Positions 17,543 through 26,593 of a stretch of DNA of 64,000 nt are shown here, piece after piece. The notes beneath the pieces were generated by a model. It was not told the DNA's origin. It ran no database searches and worked only from the letters and a program-made list of their open reading frames with translations. Every line of letters starts with the position of its first letter. Within the stretch, counting starts at the first letter, position 1. Made by a program: the position numbers and the translations under genes. The stretch covers positions 2,108,001-2,172,000 of the forward strand of contig OY760938.1 of the NCBI GenBank assembly GCA_963664255.1, given 5' to 3'. This DNA is from G963663775 sp963664255 (lineage in GTDB: Bacteria > Bacillota > Clostridia > Oscillospirales > Butyricicoccaceae).

Positions 17543-18439
17543 GTGCGCAGCGGCATCATTCTGAAAGGCATCGGCGGGTTTTATTATGTCGATACAACGG
17601 ATGGTGTGATTGAGTGCAAGGCGCGCGGAAAATTCCGCAATACGATTGGAAAACCCATTGTCGGCGACCGTGTGACACTGGCAATGCAGCCAGAGGGCAC
17701 AGGATATTTGCAGGAAATACAGCCACGCAAAAACACGCTGGTGCGTCCTGCGGTGGCAAATCTCGACCAAGTCGTGGTGGTGGCATCGGTTGCCCCACCC
17801 CGCACCGATTCCTTTCTGATTGATAAGGTGTCGGCGATAGCGGTGCACAAAGACATGAAGATGCTGCTGGTCATCAACAAAAGCGACATCGAAGCACCGG
17901 ATGCCCTGCGTGACCTCTATCAGCTTGCCGGCATCGAAACCATCTGTGTCAGTGCCACCACTGGCATGGGGGTTGATGCCCTGCGGGAGCAGCTGCGTGG
18001 GCGGGTGTCTGCCTTTGCAGGCAACTCGGGCGTGGGAAAATCCAGCTTGCTCAATCGTTTGGATGCCGCTTACGGTGCGCAGGTGGGGGCAATTTCGGAA
18101 AAAATCCAGCGCGGCAAGCATACCACACGCCATGTGGAGCTTTGGCCGCTTGGAGAGGGCGGATATATCGCCGATACGCCCGGATTTTCTTCCTTTGATA
18201 CCGAACAGATGGATTTGGTGCTGGCAGAGGATTTGCAATATGCTTTTCCAGAGTTTGAACGCTATCAGGGACAGTGTAAATTTACAGGCTGTGCACATAT
18301 ACGGGAAAAGGGCTGCGCGATTTTGGCAGCGGTTGCAAATGGAGAGATTGCACCTTCGCGTCATGAGAGCTACGTTCGGCTATATGACAGTGTGAAGGAT
18401 GTGAAAAAATGGGAAATACAAAAGGGCGGCACGCGGTAA
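17543..18439 (+). CDS. rsgA: Ribosome small-subunit GTPase RsgA
   Basis: 298 residues. It is a circularly permuted GTPase that checks 30S subunit maturation. An OB-fold comes first (GIILKGIGGFYYVDT). G4 is NKSDIEAP, G1 is GNSGVGKSSLLNRL and G3 is DTPGFSSF. The C-terminal zinc knuckle is CKFTGCAHIREKGC. I chose GTG 17543 because GGGAGG lies 7 bp upstream and the family begins near RSGIILKG. An ATG at 17519, overlapping the prkC stop, is the alternative. In Bacillus rpe follows; here it is absent and thiN overlaps by 31 bp. Confidence 0.93.
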   Translation: MRSGIILKGIGGFYYVDTTDGVIECKARGKFRNTIGKPIVGDRVTLAMQPEGTGYLQEIQPRKNTLVRPAVANLDQVVVVASVAPPRTDSFLIDKVSAIAVHKDMKMLLVINKSDIEAPDALRDLYQLAGIETICVSATTGMGVDALREQLRGRVSAFAGNSGVGKSSLLNRLDAAYGAQVGAISEKIQRGKHTTRHVELWPLGEGGYIADTPGFSSFDTEQMDLVLAEDLQYAFPEFERYQGQCKFTGCAHIREKGCAILAAVANGEIAPSRHESYVRLYDSVKDVKKWEIQKGGTR

Positions 18440-19056
18440 TTTTTTTGTCCGCACCCGAAACGCAGTATGGATATATCCAAACGTTTTTGGAGGCACAGCC
18501 AGATGCCAGCATTGTTTGTGCAGATGGCGGACTGCGGCACGCACAGGCGATGGGACTGCTGCCGAATTTGCTGATAGGGGATTTTGACTCCAGCGATAGG
18601 GGTGCAGCGCGGGAGGTTATCCGCTTGAAGCCGGAAAAGGATGACACCGATGCACAGGCTTGTGTGCGCGAGCTGCTGCGCCGTGACTACAAGGAGATGA
18701 CGCTGGTTTGCGCCACAGGCGGCAGACTGGACCATTTGCTTGCCAATTTGTCACTATTGGAGGAAGCCATGGCGGGCGGTGCCAAATGTGCACTGCTGGA
18801 TGCGCAGAACTATGTGGTTTTGCATCCAGGCGGACGCCAGCAATTCAAAAAAAACAAGGCATATCGATATTTTTCGATTGTGCCGCTGGATGCGCAGCTG
18901 TATGGCGTGACCATTGCGGGTGCGAAATATCCGCTGCAGGATGCGACTGTGACCCGTGCCGGAATGATTACGATTTCCAACGAGGCAGTGGCAGACCAGA
19001 TGACCATTGCCATTGCGCAAGGCACGGCTTTGGTCGTGTTCGCCAATGACAGATAG
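18409..19056 (+). CDS. thiN: Thiamine pyrophosphokinase
   Basis: 215 residues. It converts thiamine to thiamine diphosphate with ATP. Visible motifs are VCADGGLRHAQ (about residue 36), LIGDFDSSD (about 56), KPEKDDTDAQAC with the catalytic Asp pair (about 76), and ATGGRLDHLLANLSLLEEA (about 103). It begins inside rsgA and is the last gene of this transcript, being followed by a terminator. No TPP riboswitch is visible near it. Confidence 0.93.
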   Translation: MGNTKGRHAVIFLSAPETQYGYIQTFLEAQPDASIVCADGGLRHAQAMGLLPNLLIGDFDSSDRGAAREVIRLKPEKDDTDAQACVRELLRRDYKEMTLVCATGGRLDHLLANLSLLEEAMAGGAKCALLDAQNYVVLHPGGRQQFKKNKAYRYFSIVPLDAQLYGVTIAGAKYPLQDATVTRAGMITISNEAVADQMTIAIAQGTALVVFANDR

Positions 19057-19076
19057 TGCCTTTTTGTTCAAATTTG

Positions 19077-19111
19077 CCACCGAACCGATAGCGGGACGGT
19101 GGTATTTTTGT
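19077..19111 (+). terminator. Rho-independent terminator after thiN
   Basis: The arms CCACCG and CGGTGG enclose a second short pair (CCG/CGG) and are followed by TATTTTTG. It ends the long yicC-to-thiN transcript. Confidence 0.75.
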
Positions 19112-19143
19112 CGGCTTCATTTTGCAATTTTACAAAGTCATAC

Positions 19144-19172
19144 TTGCAAAAATGGGGAAATAAGCTTATAAT
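19144..19172 (+). promoter_or_regulatory. Probable sigma-A promoter of the aminotransferase gene
   Basis: TTGCAA at 19144-19149, a 17-bp spacer, then a perfect TATAAT at 19167-19172. The resulting leader is about 125 nt and includes a small GTATC/GATAC hairpin with a T run (about 19193-19212). No known riboswitch was recognised. Confidence 0.7.
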
Positions 19173-19303
19173 ATAGGTTAGTTTCAGAAGAGAGTATCAG
19201 TGATACATTTTTGTTTTTTATGGCGGGTTGCATCGATTCGGAGGCAAGGAGCCGGAAAACAAGATGTTTGCGTGTGGAAGGGACAACGGGAGGTTGTTTA
19301 ACT

Positions 19304-20500
19304 GTGTTAAAACCCATTTCCAAAATTGCCGCCTGTGTGCAGGCATCTACAACGTTGGCGATTGATGCAATGTATAAGCAAATGAAGGCGCAAGGGGAGG
19401 ACGTTGTTGGATTTGGTGCAGGTGAGCCAGATTTTGCAACGCCAGAGAGAATCAAAGCCGCTGGTATTGCGGCGATTATGAGCAATTTAACAAAATATAC
19501 GCCTGCCGCTGGCTTGCCAAAGCTGAAAGAAGCGGCGTGCCATCGCTTGCAGCAGGATTGCAGGGTGACCTATACGCCGGAAGAAATCGTGGTGGCGTCC
19601 GGTGCTAAGCACAATGTATATATTGCGTTGATGACGCTGTGCGACCCGGGCGATGAGGTCGTGATTTTGGCACCGTATTGGGTTTCCTACAGCGAAATGG
19701 TGCAGCAGGTGGGTGCTGTGCCTGTCATCGTGGCGGCAACCGAAGAACAGTCGTTCAAGGTCAGTGCCGAGCAGCTGGAAGCCGCTATCACGGAAAAAAC
19801 CAAGGTTGTGATGCTCAACTCCCCCTCCAATCCGACAGGCATGGTTTATGAGCGCGAGCATCTGGAAGCGATTGCCGCAGTGTGCAAAAAACATAACGTC
19901 TACGTCATTGCCGATGAGATTTACTGCAATTTGGTGTATGATGATTTGCAGTTTGTGTCGTTCCCATCCCTCAGTGAAGACGCCAAGAACCGTACCATTC
20001 TCATCAATGGTGTGTCAAAATCCTATGCGATGACTGGCTGGCGCATCGGCTATGCGGCGGCAAACAAACAGATTGCCAAGGCAATGGGCAATTATTTGAG
20101 CCATTCTACCTCTGCACCATGCACAATTTCACAGTATGCCGCGATGGAAGCCCTGATTGGCACACAGGAAGACATCGATGCGATGCGCGTGCAGTTTGAG
20201 GAGCGGCGTAACCATTTGGTGAACCGTATGAATCAAATTGAAGGGGTTTCCTGCTTGCGTCCACAGGGTGCATTTTATGTCATGATGAATATGTCAAGCT
20301 TCATTGGCAAGGAAATGTACGGCAAAAAGATTGCAAATGATGAGGATTTTGCACAGCTCTTTTTGGAAAAAGGCAAGGTCGCAACCGTGCCCTGCACCTC
20401 TTTTGCAGCACCCGGTTATATCCGATGGAGCTATGCAACCTCTATCGAAGATATAGATAAAGGCTTGAACCGATTGGAAGAGTTTATAAAAAACGCATGA
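19304..20500 (+). CDS. PLP-dependent aminotransferase class I (aspartate aminotransferase-like)
   Basis: 398 residues from a GTG that follows GGGAGG. It moves amino groups between amino acids and 2-oxo acids. GAGEPDFATPE near residue 42 is typical of the I-gamma aspartate aminotransferases. NSPSNPTGMVYE (about 170) and ADEIYCNLVYD (about 200) contact PLP. The PLP lysine is in NGVSKSYAMTGWRIGY (about 237). RWSYATS near the C-terminus holds the carboxylate-binding Arg. The exact substrate (aspartate or aromatic) cannot be read from sequence. It has its own promoter and terminator. Confidence 0.92.
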   Translation: MLKPISKIAACVQASTTLAIDAMYKQMKAQGEDVVGFGAGEPDFATPERIKAAGIAAIMSNLTKYTPAAGLPKLKEAACHRLQQDCRVTYTPEEIVVASGAKHNVYIALMTLCDPGDEVVILAPYWVSYSEMVQQVGAVPVIVAATEEQSFKVSAEQLEAAITEKTKVVMLNSPSNPTGMVYEREHLEAIAAVCKKHNVYVIADEIYCNLVYDDLQFVSFPSLSEDAKNRTILINGVSKSYAMTGWRIGYAAANKQIAKAMGNYLSHSTSAPCTISQYAAMEALIGTQEDIDAMRVQFEERRNHLVNRMNQIEGVSCLRPQGAFYVMMNMSSFIGKEMYGKKIANDEDFAQLFLEKGKVATVPCTSFAAPGYIRWSYATSIEDIDKGLNRLEEFIKNA

Positions 20501-20555
20501 TTCGGGTTGAAAAGCACTTTTTTGCTTGAAAAGATGTGTGAAAAATGTTAAAATA

Positions 20556-20582
20556 AAGGCGGACTGACAGTCCGCCTTTTTA
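20556..20582 (+). terminator. Rho-independent terminator after the aminotransferase
   Basis: AAGGCGGACT-GAC-AGTCCGCCTT is a perfect stem with a 3-nt loop and a T tail. It ends about 40 bp before the purB start codon, so purB must be transcribed from a nearby promoter or by read-through. Confidence 0.9.
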
Positions 20583-20622
20583 TGCCAAAAGAAATTATAC
20601 AAGACCGAAAGGATGTCGTAAC

Positions 20623-22053
20623 TTGAACGCTGAATACGAAAGCCCATTTTCCTCGCGCTATGCTTCTAAAGAAATGCTTTATATTTTTTCTCCGGATATG
20701 AAGTTCTCCACCTGGCGTAAGCTGTGGATTTCTCTGGCAAAGGCCGAGATGGCACTGGGATTGCCGATTACACAAGAGCAAATTGACGAAATGGAGGCAA
20801 ATGTCCAGAATATTGACTATGCTGTCGCGCGTGCACGGGAAAAAGAAGTGCGCCACGATGTGATGGCACACGTCTATACCTTCGGCAAGGTGGCGCCAAA
20901 GGCTGCAGGTATCATTCACTTGGGCGCAACCAGTGCCTATGTTGGGGACAATACCGACATTATCCAGATTCGTGAGGGGTTGTATTTGGTGCGCCGTAAG
21001 TTGGCAGCCGTGCTGGAGCAGCTGGCGAAGTTTGCAGATGCACATAAGGCGCAGCCGAGCCTTGGCTTTACCCATTTTCAGCCGGCACAGCTGACCACGG
21101 TTGGCAAGCGTGCCACACTGTGGATGAATGAGCTGCTGATGGATTTGCAGGAAATTGAATACCGTATCGATACCTTGCGTATGCTGGGCTCGAAGGGTAC
21201 AACCGGTACACAGGCATCCTTTATGGAACTGTTTGACGGCGAGGAAAGCAAAATTCGCGACATGGAGCAGAAAATTGCAGAGGATTTTGGCTTTGCGGGC
21301 GTAGTGCCGGTTTCCGGGCAGACCTATTCACGCAAAATTGATGCACAGACCGTTGCAACCTTGTCCGGTGTGGCACAGTCTGCAAGCAAGTTTGCCAATG
21401 ACCTGCGTTTGCTCCAGCACCTTAAGGAAATCGAAGAACCGTTTGAAACCAACCAGATTGGTTCTTCTGCAATGCCATATAAGCGCAATCCGATGCGTTC
21501 GGAGCGCATTTGTGCACTGGCACGTTACGTGATTTGTGATAGCTTAAACCCTGCTTTCACCACCGCAACCCAGTGGTTTGAACGCACATTGGATGATTCT
21601 GCAAACAAGCGTATTGCCATTCCCGAAGCGTTCCTTGCGATTGATGCTATTTTGAACATCATGCTCAATGTGGTATCCGGTCTGGTGGTGTATCCTAAGG
21701 TCATCGAACAGCGTGTGATGAGCGAACTGCCATTCATGGCAACCGAAAACATTATGATGAGTGCGGTCAAGCGCGGCGGCAACCGTCAGGATTTGCATGA
21801 GCGTATCCGTGAACATTCTATGGCGGCGGGCAAGCAAATCAAGGAATTTGGCTTGGAAAATGACTTGGTAGACCGCATTGCAGCAGACCCGATGTTTGGT
21901 CTGACGAAAGAAGAAATTGCCAAGGAACTCGACCCGAAGCTGTATATCGGTCGCTGTCCGTCACAGGTCGATGAGTTCCTGGCAGAATGTGTGCAGCCGG
22001 CAATTCGTCCGTATTTGGATGGAAGCGATGTCGCGGTGGAAATCAATCTGTAA
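20623..22053 (+). CDS. purB: Adenylosuccinate lyase
   Basis: 476 residues from a TTG preceded by GAAAGGATG. It acts twice in purine synthesis, releasing fumarate from SAICAR and from adenylosuccinate. The superfamily signature SSAMPYKRNPMRSERI is at about residue 284. HDVMAHVYTFG (about 87) and GATSAYVGDNTD (about 107) form active-site regions, and GFTHFQPAQLTTVGKR (about 147) carries the catalytic His. No ATG alternative fits the family N-terminus (YESPFSSRYAS). It stands apart from other pur genes in this window. Confidence 0.95.
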   Translation: MNAEYESPFSSRYASKEMLYIFSPDMKFSTWRKLWISLAKAEMALGLPITQEQIDEMEANVQNIDYAVARAREKEVRHDVMAHVYTFGKVAPKAAGIIHLGATSAYVGDNTDIIQIREGLYLVRRKLAAVLEQLAKFADAHKAQPSLGFTHFQPAQLTTVGKRATLWMNELLMDLQEIEYRIDTLRMLGSKGTTGTQASFMELFDGEESKIRDMEQKIAEDFGFAGVVPVSGQTYSRKIDAQTVATLSGVAQSASKFANDLRLLQHLKEIEEPFETNQIGSSAMPYKRNPMRSERICALARYVICDSLNPAFTTATQWFERTLDDSANKRIAIPEAFLAIDAILNIMLNVVSGLVVYPKVIEQRVMSELPFMATENIMMSAVKRGGNRQDLHERIREHSMAAGKQIKEFGLENDLVDRIAADPMFGLTKEEIAKELDPKLYIGRCPSQVDEFLAECVQPAIRPYLDGSDVAVEINL

Positions 22054-22144
22054 GCGGCACAGGCGGATATAGATTGACTTTGCACACACAAAGGAATATA
22101 ATAGTTTTTGCGTTTATTAAGGTAAAAACAGGAGGTAAGCAATA

Positions 22145-23419
22145 GTGAAAAAGAGCATCGCATCCTTTGCGGCAGTCATGGTATTGATTCTGCTGATGGG
22201 TTATGCTGCGGCGTTTGGCGTCAGCGTGGGAGGTTCTACGGTGATTCCAAGCGTGTTTGACGCGGAAAACGGTATCCGTCGCGGCTTGGATTTGGTCGGC
22301 GGTTCTGCAATCACATACGAAGCACAACTGCCGGAGGATTATGATACGGCAAACCTGAATGACGATATGCAGACGGCACAGGCAATGCTGCGCCAGCGTT
22401 TGACAGCAGAGGGATTCACCGAAGCTACGGTGACGCTGCAGGGCGAAAAACGCATTGTTGTGGAAATTCCGAACATCAAAAATCCGGAAGAAGCGGTGCA
22501 GACCTTGGGTCAAACCGCGCAGCTGCAATTTCAGGATTCAGACGGCAACGAGGTCATGAGCGGTTCTGACATTAAGAAGGCGACAGCCTCTTATGGCAAG
22601 CCAACGGGCAGCGAAGTCACCGACGAAAACTATGTCGAACTGACCTTTCAGTCCGATGCTGTGGAAAAGTTTGCACAGGTAACTGCGGCAGAAGCGGCAA
22701 AGGACAACGGCTACATTGCGATTGTTATGGATAATCAGATTATTTCGGCACCGCGTGTCAGCCAGGAAATCAACAGCGAAACCTGCGTTATCAGCGGCAA
22801 CTTTACCGCGGCAAGTGCGAAGGAGCTGGCAAACCTTATCAATATCGGTCAGTTGCCATTCACCTTGGAGCAGGTGGAATTGCGCGCGGTCGGTCCGCAG
22901 CTCGGTTCCAATGCACTGCATTCCAGCTTTGTGGCGGCGATGATTGGCACGGCACTGGTTGCCATCTTTATGATATTCATTTATCGTTTGCCGGGCTTTG
23001 TTTCTGTCATTGCGCTGGGATTCTATATGGTGTTGGAAGCGGTTGTGCTGTCTGTGTGCAGAGTCAACCTGTCCTTGCCGGGCATTGCAGGCATTATTTT
23101 GTCCATCGGTATGGCGGTCGATGCAAATGTTATCATTTTTGAACGCATTAAAGAGGAACTGCGTGCAGGAAAATCGGTCAAGGCATCGATTGATTCCGGC
23201 TTTAAGCGTGCCTTTGCGGCCATTTTTGACTCCAATATAACAACTTTGATTGCCGCGGGCGTGCTGTTCTGGCTTGGCACGGGTACCATTGTTGGCTTTG
23301 CTACCACGTTGGGACTGGGCGTTATTATTTCGATGTTTACGGCATTGACGGTGACGCACTTCCTGCTCAATCGCATGGTGGACTTTAGAATTAAAAACCC
23401 GAAGGTCTATGGTGCGTAA
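22145..23419 (+). CDS. secD: Protein translocase subunit SecD
   Basis: 424 residues from GTG, with AGGAGG upstream. An N-terminal membrane span (about 7-27) is followed by RRGLDLVGGSAITYEA, the extracytoplasmic P1 region (about 50-245) and five C-terminal spans from about residue 260. The RND-family loop SIGMAVDANVIIFERIKEEL is at about 316. SecD and SecF use the proton or sodium gradient to pull secreted proteins through SecYEG. It is shorter than Escherichia coli SecD, as usual for Firmicutes. secF follows after 18 bp. Confidence 0.94.
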   Translation: MKKSIASFAAVMVLILLMGYAAAFGVSVGGSTVIPSVFDAENGIRRGLDLVGGSAITYEAQLPEDYDTANLNDDMQTAQAMLRQRLTAEGFTEATVTLQGEKRIVVEIPNIKNPEEAVQTLGQTAQLQFQDSDGNEVMSGSDIKKATASYGKPTGSEVTDENYVELTFQSDAVEKFAQVTAAEAAKDNGYIAIVMDNQIISAPRVSQEINSETCVISGNFTAASAKELANLINIGQLPFTLEQVELRAVGPQLGSNALHSSFVAAMIGTALVAIFMIFIYRLPGFVSVIALGFYMVLEAVVLSVCRVNLSLPGIAGIILSIGMAVDANVIIFERIKEELRAGKSVKASIDSGFKRAFAAIFDSNITTLIAAGVLFWLGTGTIVGFATTLGLGVIISMFTALTVTHFLLNRMVDFRIKNPKVYGA

Positions 23420-23437
23420 GAAAGGAGGCGGTTTCAT

Positions 23438-24340
23438 ATGAAGAGCAAATTCCCGATTGTAAAGAATTTTAAGATATTTGGTATCATTTCTATTTTATTG
23501 GTGGCGGTTGGTATTGTCAGCATTTTGGCATTGCCATTTGGAACCAATCTGTTCAATATGTCGATTGACTTTGTCGGCGGCACAGAAATGGAATTTAATA
23601 TGAATCAGACCGTGACAGCCGACATCAAGAACGATGTGGCAGCGCTGTTTGAAGAGGCAACCGGCATTGCGGCGTCCAGTGTCATTGATGTGGACGGCAC
23701 ACACGTGTCTATCCGCTCTACCAGCATTGATTCCGAAAAACGCTCGGCTGTTATCAGTGCGATGGAAGAAAAATATAGCCTGACAGAAGATGATTTGTAC
23801 AAAAATGACGATGTCAGCCCGTCTGTCGGCAACGACCTTAAGAAAGCGGCGGTGCTTTCAGTGGTGGCAGCCATCGTTCTGATGATTGTGTATATCACGT
23901 TCCGCTTTGAGTTTACCTCTGGTTTGGCGGCTGTTGTGTGTCTGATGCATGATGTGTTCGTGATGCTGTCGTTCTTCGTGATTTTGCAGATTCCGTTTAA
24001 TACGAACTTCATTGCGGTGGCACTGACGATTTTGGGATATTCCATCAACTCCTCCATCATCGTATTTGACCGTGTGCGTGAAAATATGCGTGTGGCGCGC
24101 AAAGAAGCGTTTGAGGAGATTGCAGAACGCAGTGTGTGGCAGACGATGGGTCGTACCATCAACACCAATATCACCGTATTGCTGACGATTGGCATGGTGT
24201 ATATTTTGGGTGTGCCGTCTTTGCGTGAATTTGCATTGCCGTTGATTATCGGTATTGTTGCAGGCGCATATTCCTCGGTGTTTTTGGCGACTTCCTTGTG
24301 GGGCGTTTTTCGCAAGATGTTCCGCCGCCGTGCGGCATAA
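23438..24340 (+). CDS. secF: Protein translocase subunit SecF
   Basis: 300 residues, start after AAAGGAGG. It has an N-terminal span (about 14-34), IDFVGGTEMEFNM (about 46), a short P1-like region, then five spans with the conserved LTILGYSINSSIIVFDRVREN (about 196-215). SecF and SecD are separate proteins here rather than the fused SecDF of Bacillus. The pair ends at a strong terminator. Confidence 0.94.
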   Translation: MKSKFPIVKNFKIFGIISILLVAVGIVSILALPFGTNLFNMSIDFVGGTEMEFNMNQTVTADIKNDVAALFEEATGIAASSVIDVDGTHVSIRSTSIDSEKRSAVISAMEEKYSLTEDDLYKNDDVSPSVGNDLKKAAVLSVVAAIVLMIVYITFRFEFTSGLAAVVCLMHDVFVMLSFFVILQIPFNTNFIAVALTILGYSINSSIIVFDRVRENMRVARKEAFEEIAERSVWQTMGRTINTNITVLLTIGMVYILGVPSLREFALPLIIGIVAGAYSSVFLATSLWGVFRKMFRRRAA

Positions 24341-24344
24341 TACA

Positions 24345-24377
24345 AAAAAAGATACTCGAAAGAGTATCTTTTTTTAT
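24345..24377 (+). terminator. Rho-independent terminator after secDF
   Basis: AAAAAAGATACTC-GAAA-GAGTATCTTTTTTT: a stem with a GAAA tetraloop and a T tail just after the secF stop. Confidence 0.9.
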
Positions 24378-24542
24378 ATCTTTTCCGTCGAATGTAGATG
24401 CGTGGGGAAACAAATTTGAAAGAATGCTTTCCTTTTGCCAGATAAAATGATAAAATAAAAAAGAACATGTCCAAAATGCATATACGTCAAATGATATGTG
24501 CGTTTATGCAGCGAGAGTACGGCACAGAGAGAGGAAACGCAT

Positions 24543-25022
24543 ATGAAATGCCCTTATTGTGGATTTTTAGATAGCAAAGTGGTAGATTCCAGGCCTACAG
24601 ATGAGGATTCCAGCATTCGCAGGCGGCGAGAATGTCTGCAATGCCTCAAACGATTTACAACCTATGAAACCGTGGAGCGCTTGCCGCTGATGCTGGTCAA
24701 ACGGGATGGCACAAGAGAGGCGTATGACCGGCAGAAGCTGTTGGGCGGCATCATGAAGGCTTGCGAGAAACGACCCGTGGCGCAGGAGCGGCTGGAAAAG
24801 CTGGTGGATGCAGTCGAACAAAAGCTGTTCGCAACCGTGGAATATGAAGTTTCCACAAGGGACATTGGGGAGCTGGTGATGGAACAGCTGAAGGATGTGG
24901 ATGAGGTCGCATATGTCCGCTTTGCTTCGGTTTATCGGCAATTTAAGGACATCAACACCTTTATTGAGGAGCTCAGCACGCTGATTCATGAAGGCGACAA
25001 AAAACATCACGAAACAAAATAG
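24543..25022 (+). CDS. nrdR: Transcriptional repressor NrdR
   Basis: 159 residues. The N-terminal zinc ribbon is CPYCGFLDSKVVDSRPTDED and then RRRRECLQCLKRFTTYE, with two CxxC pairs. The ATP-cone domain (about 48-138) holds LPLMLVKRDGTREAYDR. NrdR senses nucleotides and represses ribonucleotide reductase genes, none of which is in the window. An in-frame ATG 45 bp upstream is rejected because MKCPYCG is the invariant family start and follows GAGGAAACG. It stands alone between two terminators. Confidence 0.96.
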   Translation: MKCPYCGFLDSKVVDSRPTDEDSSIRRRRECLQCLKRFTTYETVERLPLMLVKRDGTREAYDRQKLLGGIMKACEKRPVAQERLEKLVDAVEQKLFATVEYEVSTRDIGELVMEQLKDVDEVAYVRFASVYRQFKDINTFIEELSTLIHEGDKKHHETK

Positions 25023-25027
25023 AGATA

Positions 25028-25065
25028 CTTAAAAAGCTCTCTGATAAGACAGAGAGCTTTTTAAG
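25028..25065 (+). terminator. Terminator between nrdR and rpmB (probably bidirectional)
   Basis: CTTAAAAAGCTCTCTG and CAGAGAGCTTTTTAAG are 16-bp arms around a 6-nt loop. T runs occur on both strands, so it can serve nrdR (rightward) and perhaps rpmB (leftward). Confidence 0.88.
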
Positions 25066-25137
25066 CGAATCTTGAAATAAGATATATAATATTTGCCTGC
25101 AAACATTATATCATATGAGATGCGGATGCCAATTCAA

Positions 25138-25326
25138 TTAAATAGCACGGGTAACCTTGCCGGAGCGGAGGCAACGAGTACATACGTTGACATGGCGGGG
25201 AGTACCGTCAACAAGGGCCTTCACACGACGGACATTGGGTTTCCAAGTTCTGTTGGTACGTCTGTGAGAGTGAGAAACCTTGATACCAAAAGTAACGCCC
25301 TTGCCGCAAATATCGCACTTTGCCAT
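25138..25326 (-). CDS. rpmB: 50S ribosomal protein L28
   Basis: 62 residues starting MAKCDICGKGVTFGIKVSHS. The TNRTWKPNVRRVKAL segment is diagnostic for L28. It keeps four zinc-type cysteines (CDIC and CTRC), so it is the C+ form. A longer in-frame start 39 bp upstream is less likely than this ATG, which follows AGGAGGTGCAGG on the reverse strand. It has its own promoter. In Bacillus rpmB lies after thiN; here it has moved about 6 kb and is on the other strand. Confidence 0.96.
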   Translation of the reverse strand: MAKCDICGKGVTFGIKVSHSHRRTNRTWKPNVRRVKALVDGTPRHVNVCTRCLRSGKVTRAI

Positions 25327-25368
25327 TTTCCTGCACCTCCTATCTATATGCATTGAGTAACGCATATA

Positions 25369-25397
25369 ATAATATCACATCATCAGGAGAAATGCAA
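25369..25397 (-). promoter_or_regulatory. Probable sigma-A promoter of rpmB
   Basis: On the reverse strand, TTGCAT (25392-25397), a 17-bp spacer and TATTAT (25369-25374). The leader also contains the short arms ATGCATTGAGTAACGCAT. Confidence 0.6.
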
Positions 25398-25466
25398 GAG
25401 AAAAAACGAAAAAAATTTGCGTAGTTGTAAAAGCGTTGAAAATTTCCATCAAATTTTGATGAGGAA

Positions 25467-25495
25467 TTGCAATGGCGAATGGAATAGGGTATAAT
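25467..25495 (+). promoter_or_regulatory. Probable sigma-A promoter of hprK
   Basis: TTGCAA (25467-25472), 17-bp spacer, perfect TATAAT (25490-25495). The leader to the hprK start is about 120 nt. A second GTATAATC box lies inside it at about 25554. Confidence 0.7.
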
Positions 25496-25624
25496 ATGCA
25501 TCAGTAGCAATGTGCAATATAGAGAAAATAACGCTTTTTTTGCCGCTGCTATCGTATAATCATTACAAGGAATGACGATATATGGATAGAGAATCTATAT
25601 ATTAGACATAGGGAGGCTAAAAAT

Positions 25625-26557
25625 ATGCAACTCAAAGAATTCAGTGTTAGTCTGGGAGAGCTGCTTCAGGAATTTGACTTTGAAGTGATTCATGGACCGG
25701 AAGGTTTTGAAAAAATAGAAATTACAAAGGATGACATCAATCGTCCCGGATTGCAGCTGGCGGGCTTTTTTGATTATTTTGACCCGAATCGCATTCAAAT
25801 TATGGGCAAAGTCGAAACAACCTTTGTGGAAGCATTTGATACAGAGACGCGGCTGGCGTGCTTTGACAAGCTGTTTGCAACTGGTATCCCTGCCATGATT
25901 ATTTCGCGCAATATTGATATTTTTCCGGAATGCTTGGAGGCTGCGCAGAAAAACAATGTGCCGATTTTGCGCACCAATCAGTTCACCTCTACCATCATGA
26001 ACAGCATGGTTGCATCGCTCAAGGTCAAGCTTGCGCCACGCATTACCCTACATGGTGTGCTGGTGGAAATCTATGGTGAAGGTGTGCTGCTGCTCGGCGA
26101 CAGCGGGGTCGGTAAGTCGGAGACCGCTATCGAGCTGGTCAAGCGCGGACATCGCTTGATTGCCGATGATGCGGTGGAAATAAAGCGCGTATCTGATAAA
26201 ACCCTGGTCGGTTCGGCACCAGAAGTGATTCGGCACTTTATTGAGCTGCGCGGCATCGGCATTGTAGATGTGCGCCGTATTTTTGGTATGGGTGCGGTTA
26301 AGATGACTGAAAAAATCGAATTGGTTATCAATTTGGAAGCTTGGGAAGATGGAAAGCAGTATGACCGACTGGGCTTGGAAGGACAAACCACCAGTATTTT
26401 GGACATCGACATTCCGTCACTCACCATTCCGGTGAAGCCGGGTCGAAATTTGGCAGTGATTATTGAAGTGGCAGCCATGAACAACCGTCACAAAAAGATG
26501 GGATACAATGCTGCGAAGGAATTGCAGGACCGTATGCTGAAAGAATTTGGCGGCTAA
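25625..26557 (+). CDS. hprK: HPr kinase/phosphorylase
   Basis: 310 residues. It phosphorylates HPr on Ser46 with ATP and reverses this with phosphate, linking sugar uptake to catabolite repression. The N-terminal domain (1-130) is followed by the Walker A motif LLGDSGVGKSETAIEL (about 156-171). HprK signatures are RLIADDAVEIKR (about 177) and IELRGIGIVDVRRIFGMGAV (about 203). GGGAGG precedes the ATG. It is followed by a glucokinase, a metabolic companion; the whiA-rapZ genes that often sit near hprK are not here. Confidence 0.96.
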   Translation: MQLKEFSVSLGELLQEFDFEVIHGPEGFEKIEITKDDINRPGLQLAGFFDYFDPNRIQIMGKVETTFVEAFDTETRLACFDKLFATGIPAMIISRNIDIFPECLEAAQKNNVPILRTNQFTSTIMNSMVASLKVKLAPRITLHGVLVEIYGEGVLLLGDSGVGKSETAIELVKRGHRLIADDAVEIKRVSDKTLVGSAPEVIRHFIELRGIGIVDVRRIFGMGAVKMTEKIELVINLEAWEDGKQYDRLGLEGQTTSILDIDIPSLTIPVKPGRNLAVIIEVAAMNNRHKKMGYNAAKELQDRMLKEFGG

Positions 26558-26593
26558 TGACCAAAACTGGCGCAATCAAAAGTCAAACCGGAA

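Noticed and set aside
19057..19303. T-box or riboswitch before the aminotransferase
   Set aside because: The GGTGG sequence belongs to a terminator hairpin ending thiN, upstream of the promoter. No specifier loop or antiterminator was found.
20556..20622. Purine riboswitch before purB
   Set aside because: Only a terminator hairpin with a 3-nt loop and a short gap are present. There is no room for an aptamer.
25093..25356. 87-codon plus-strand frame near 25.2 kb
   Set aside because: It is antisense to rpmB, which matches ribosomal protein L28 along its full length.
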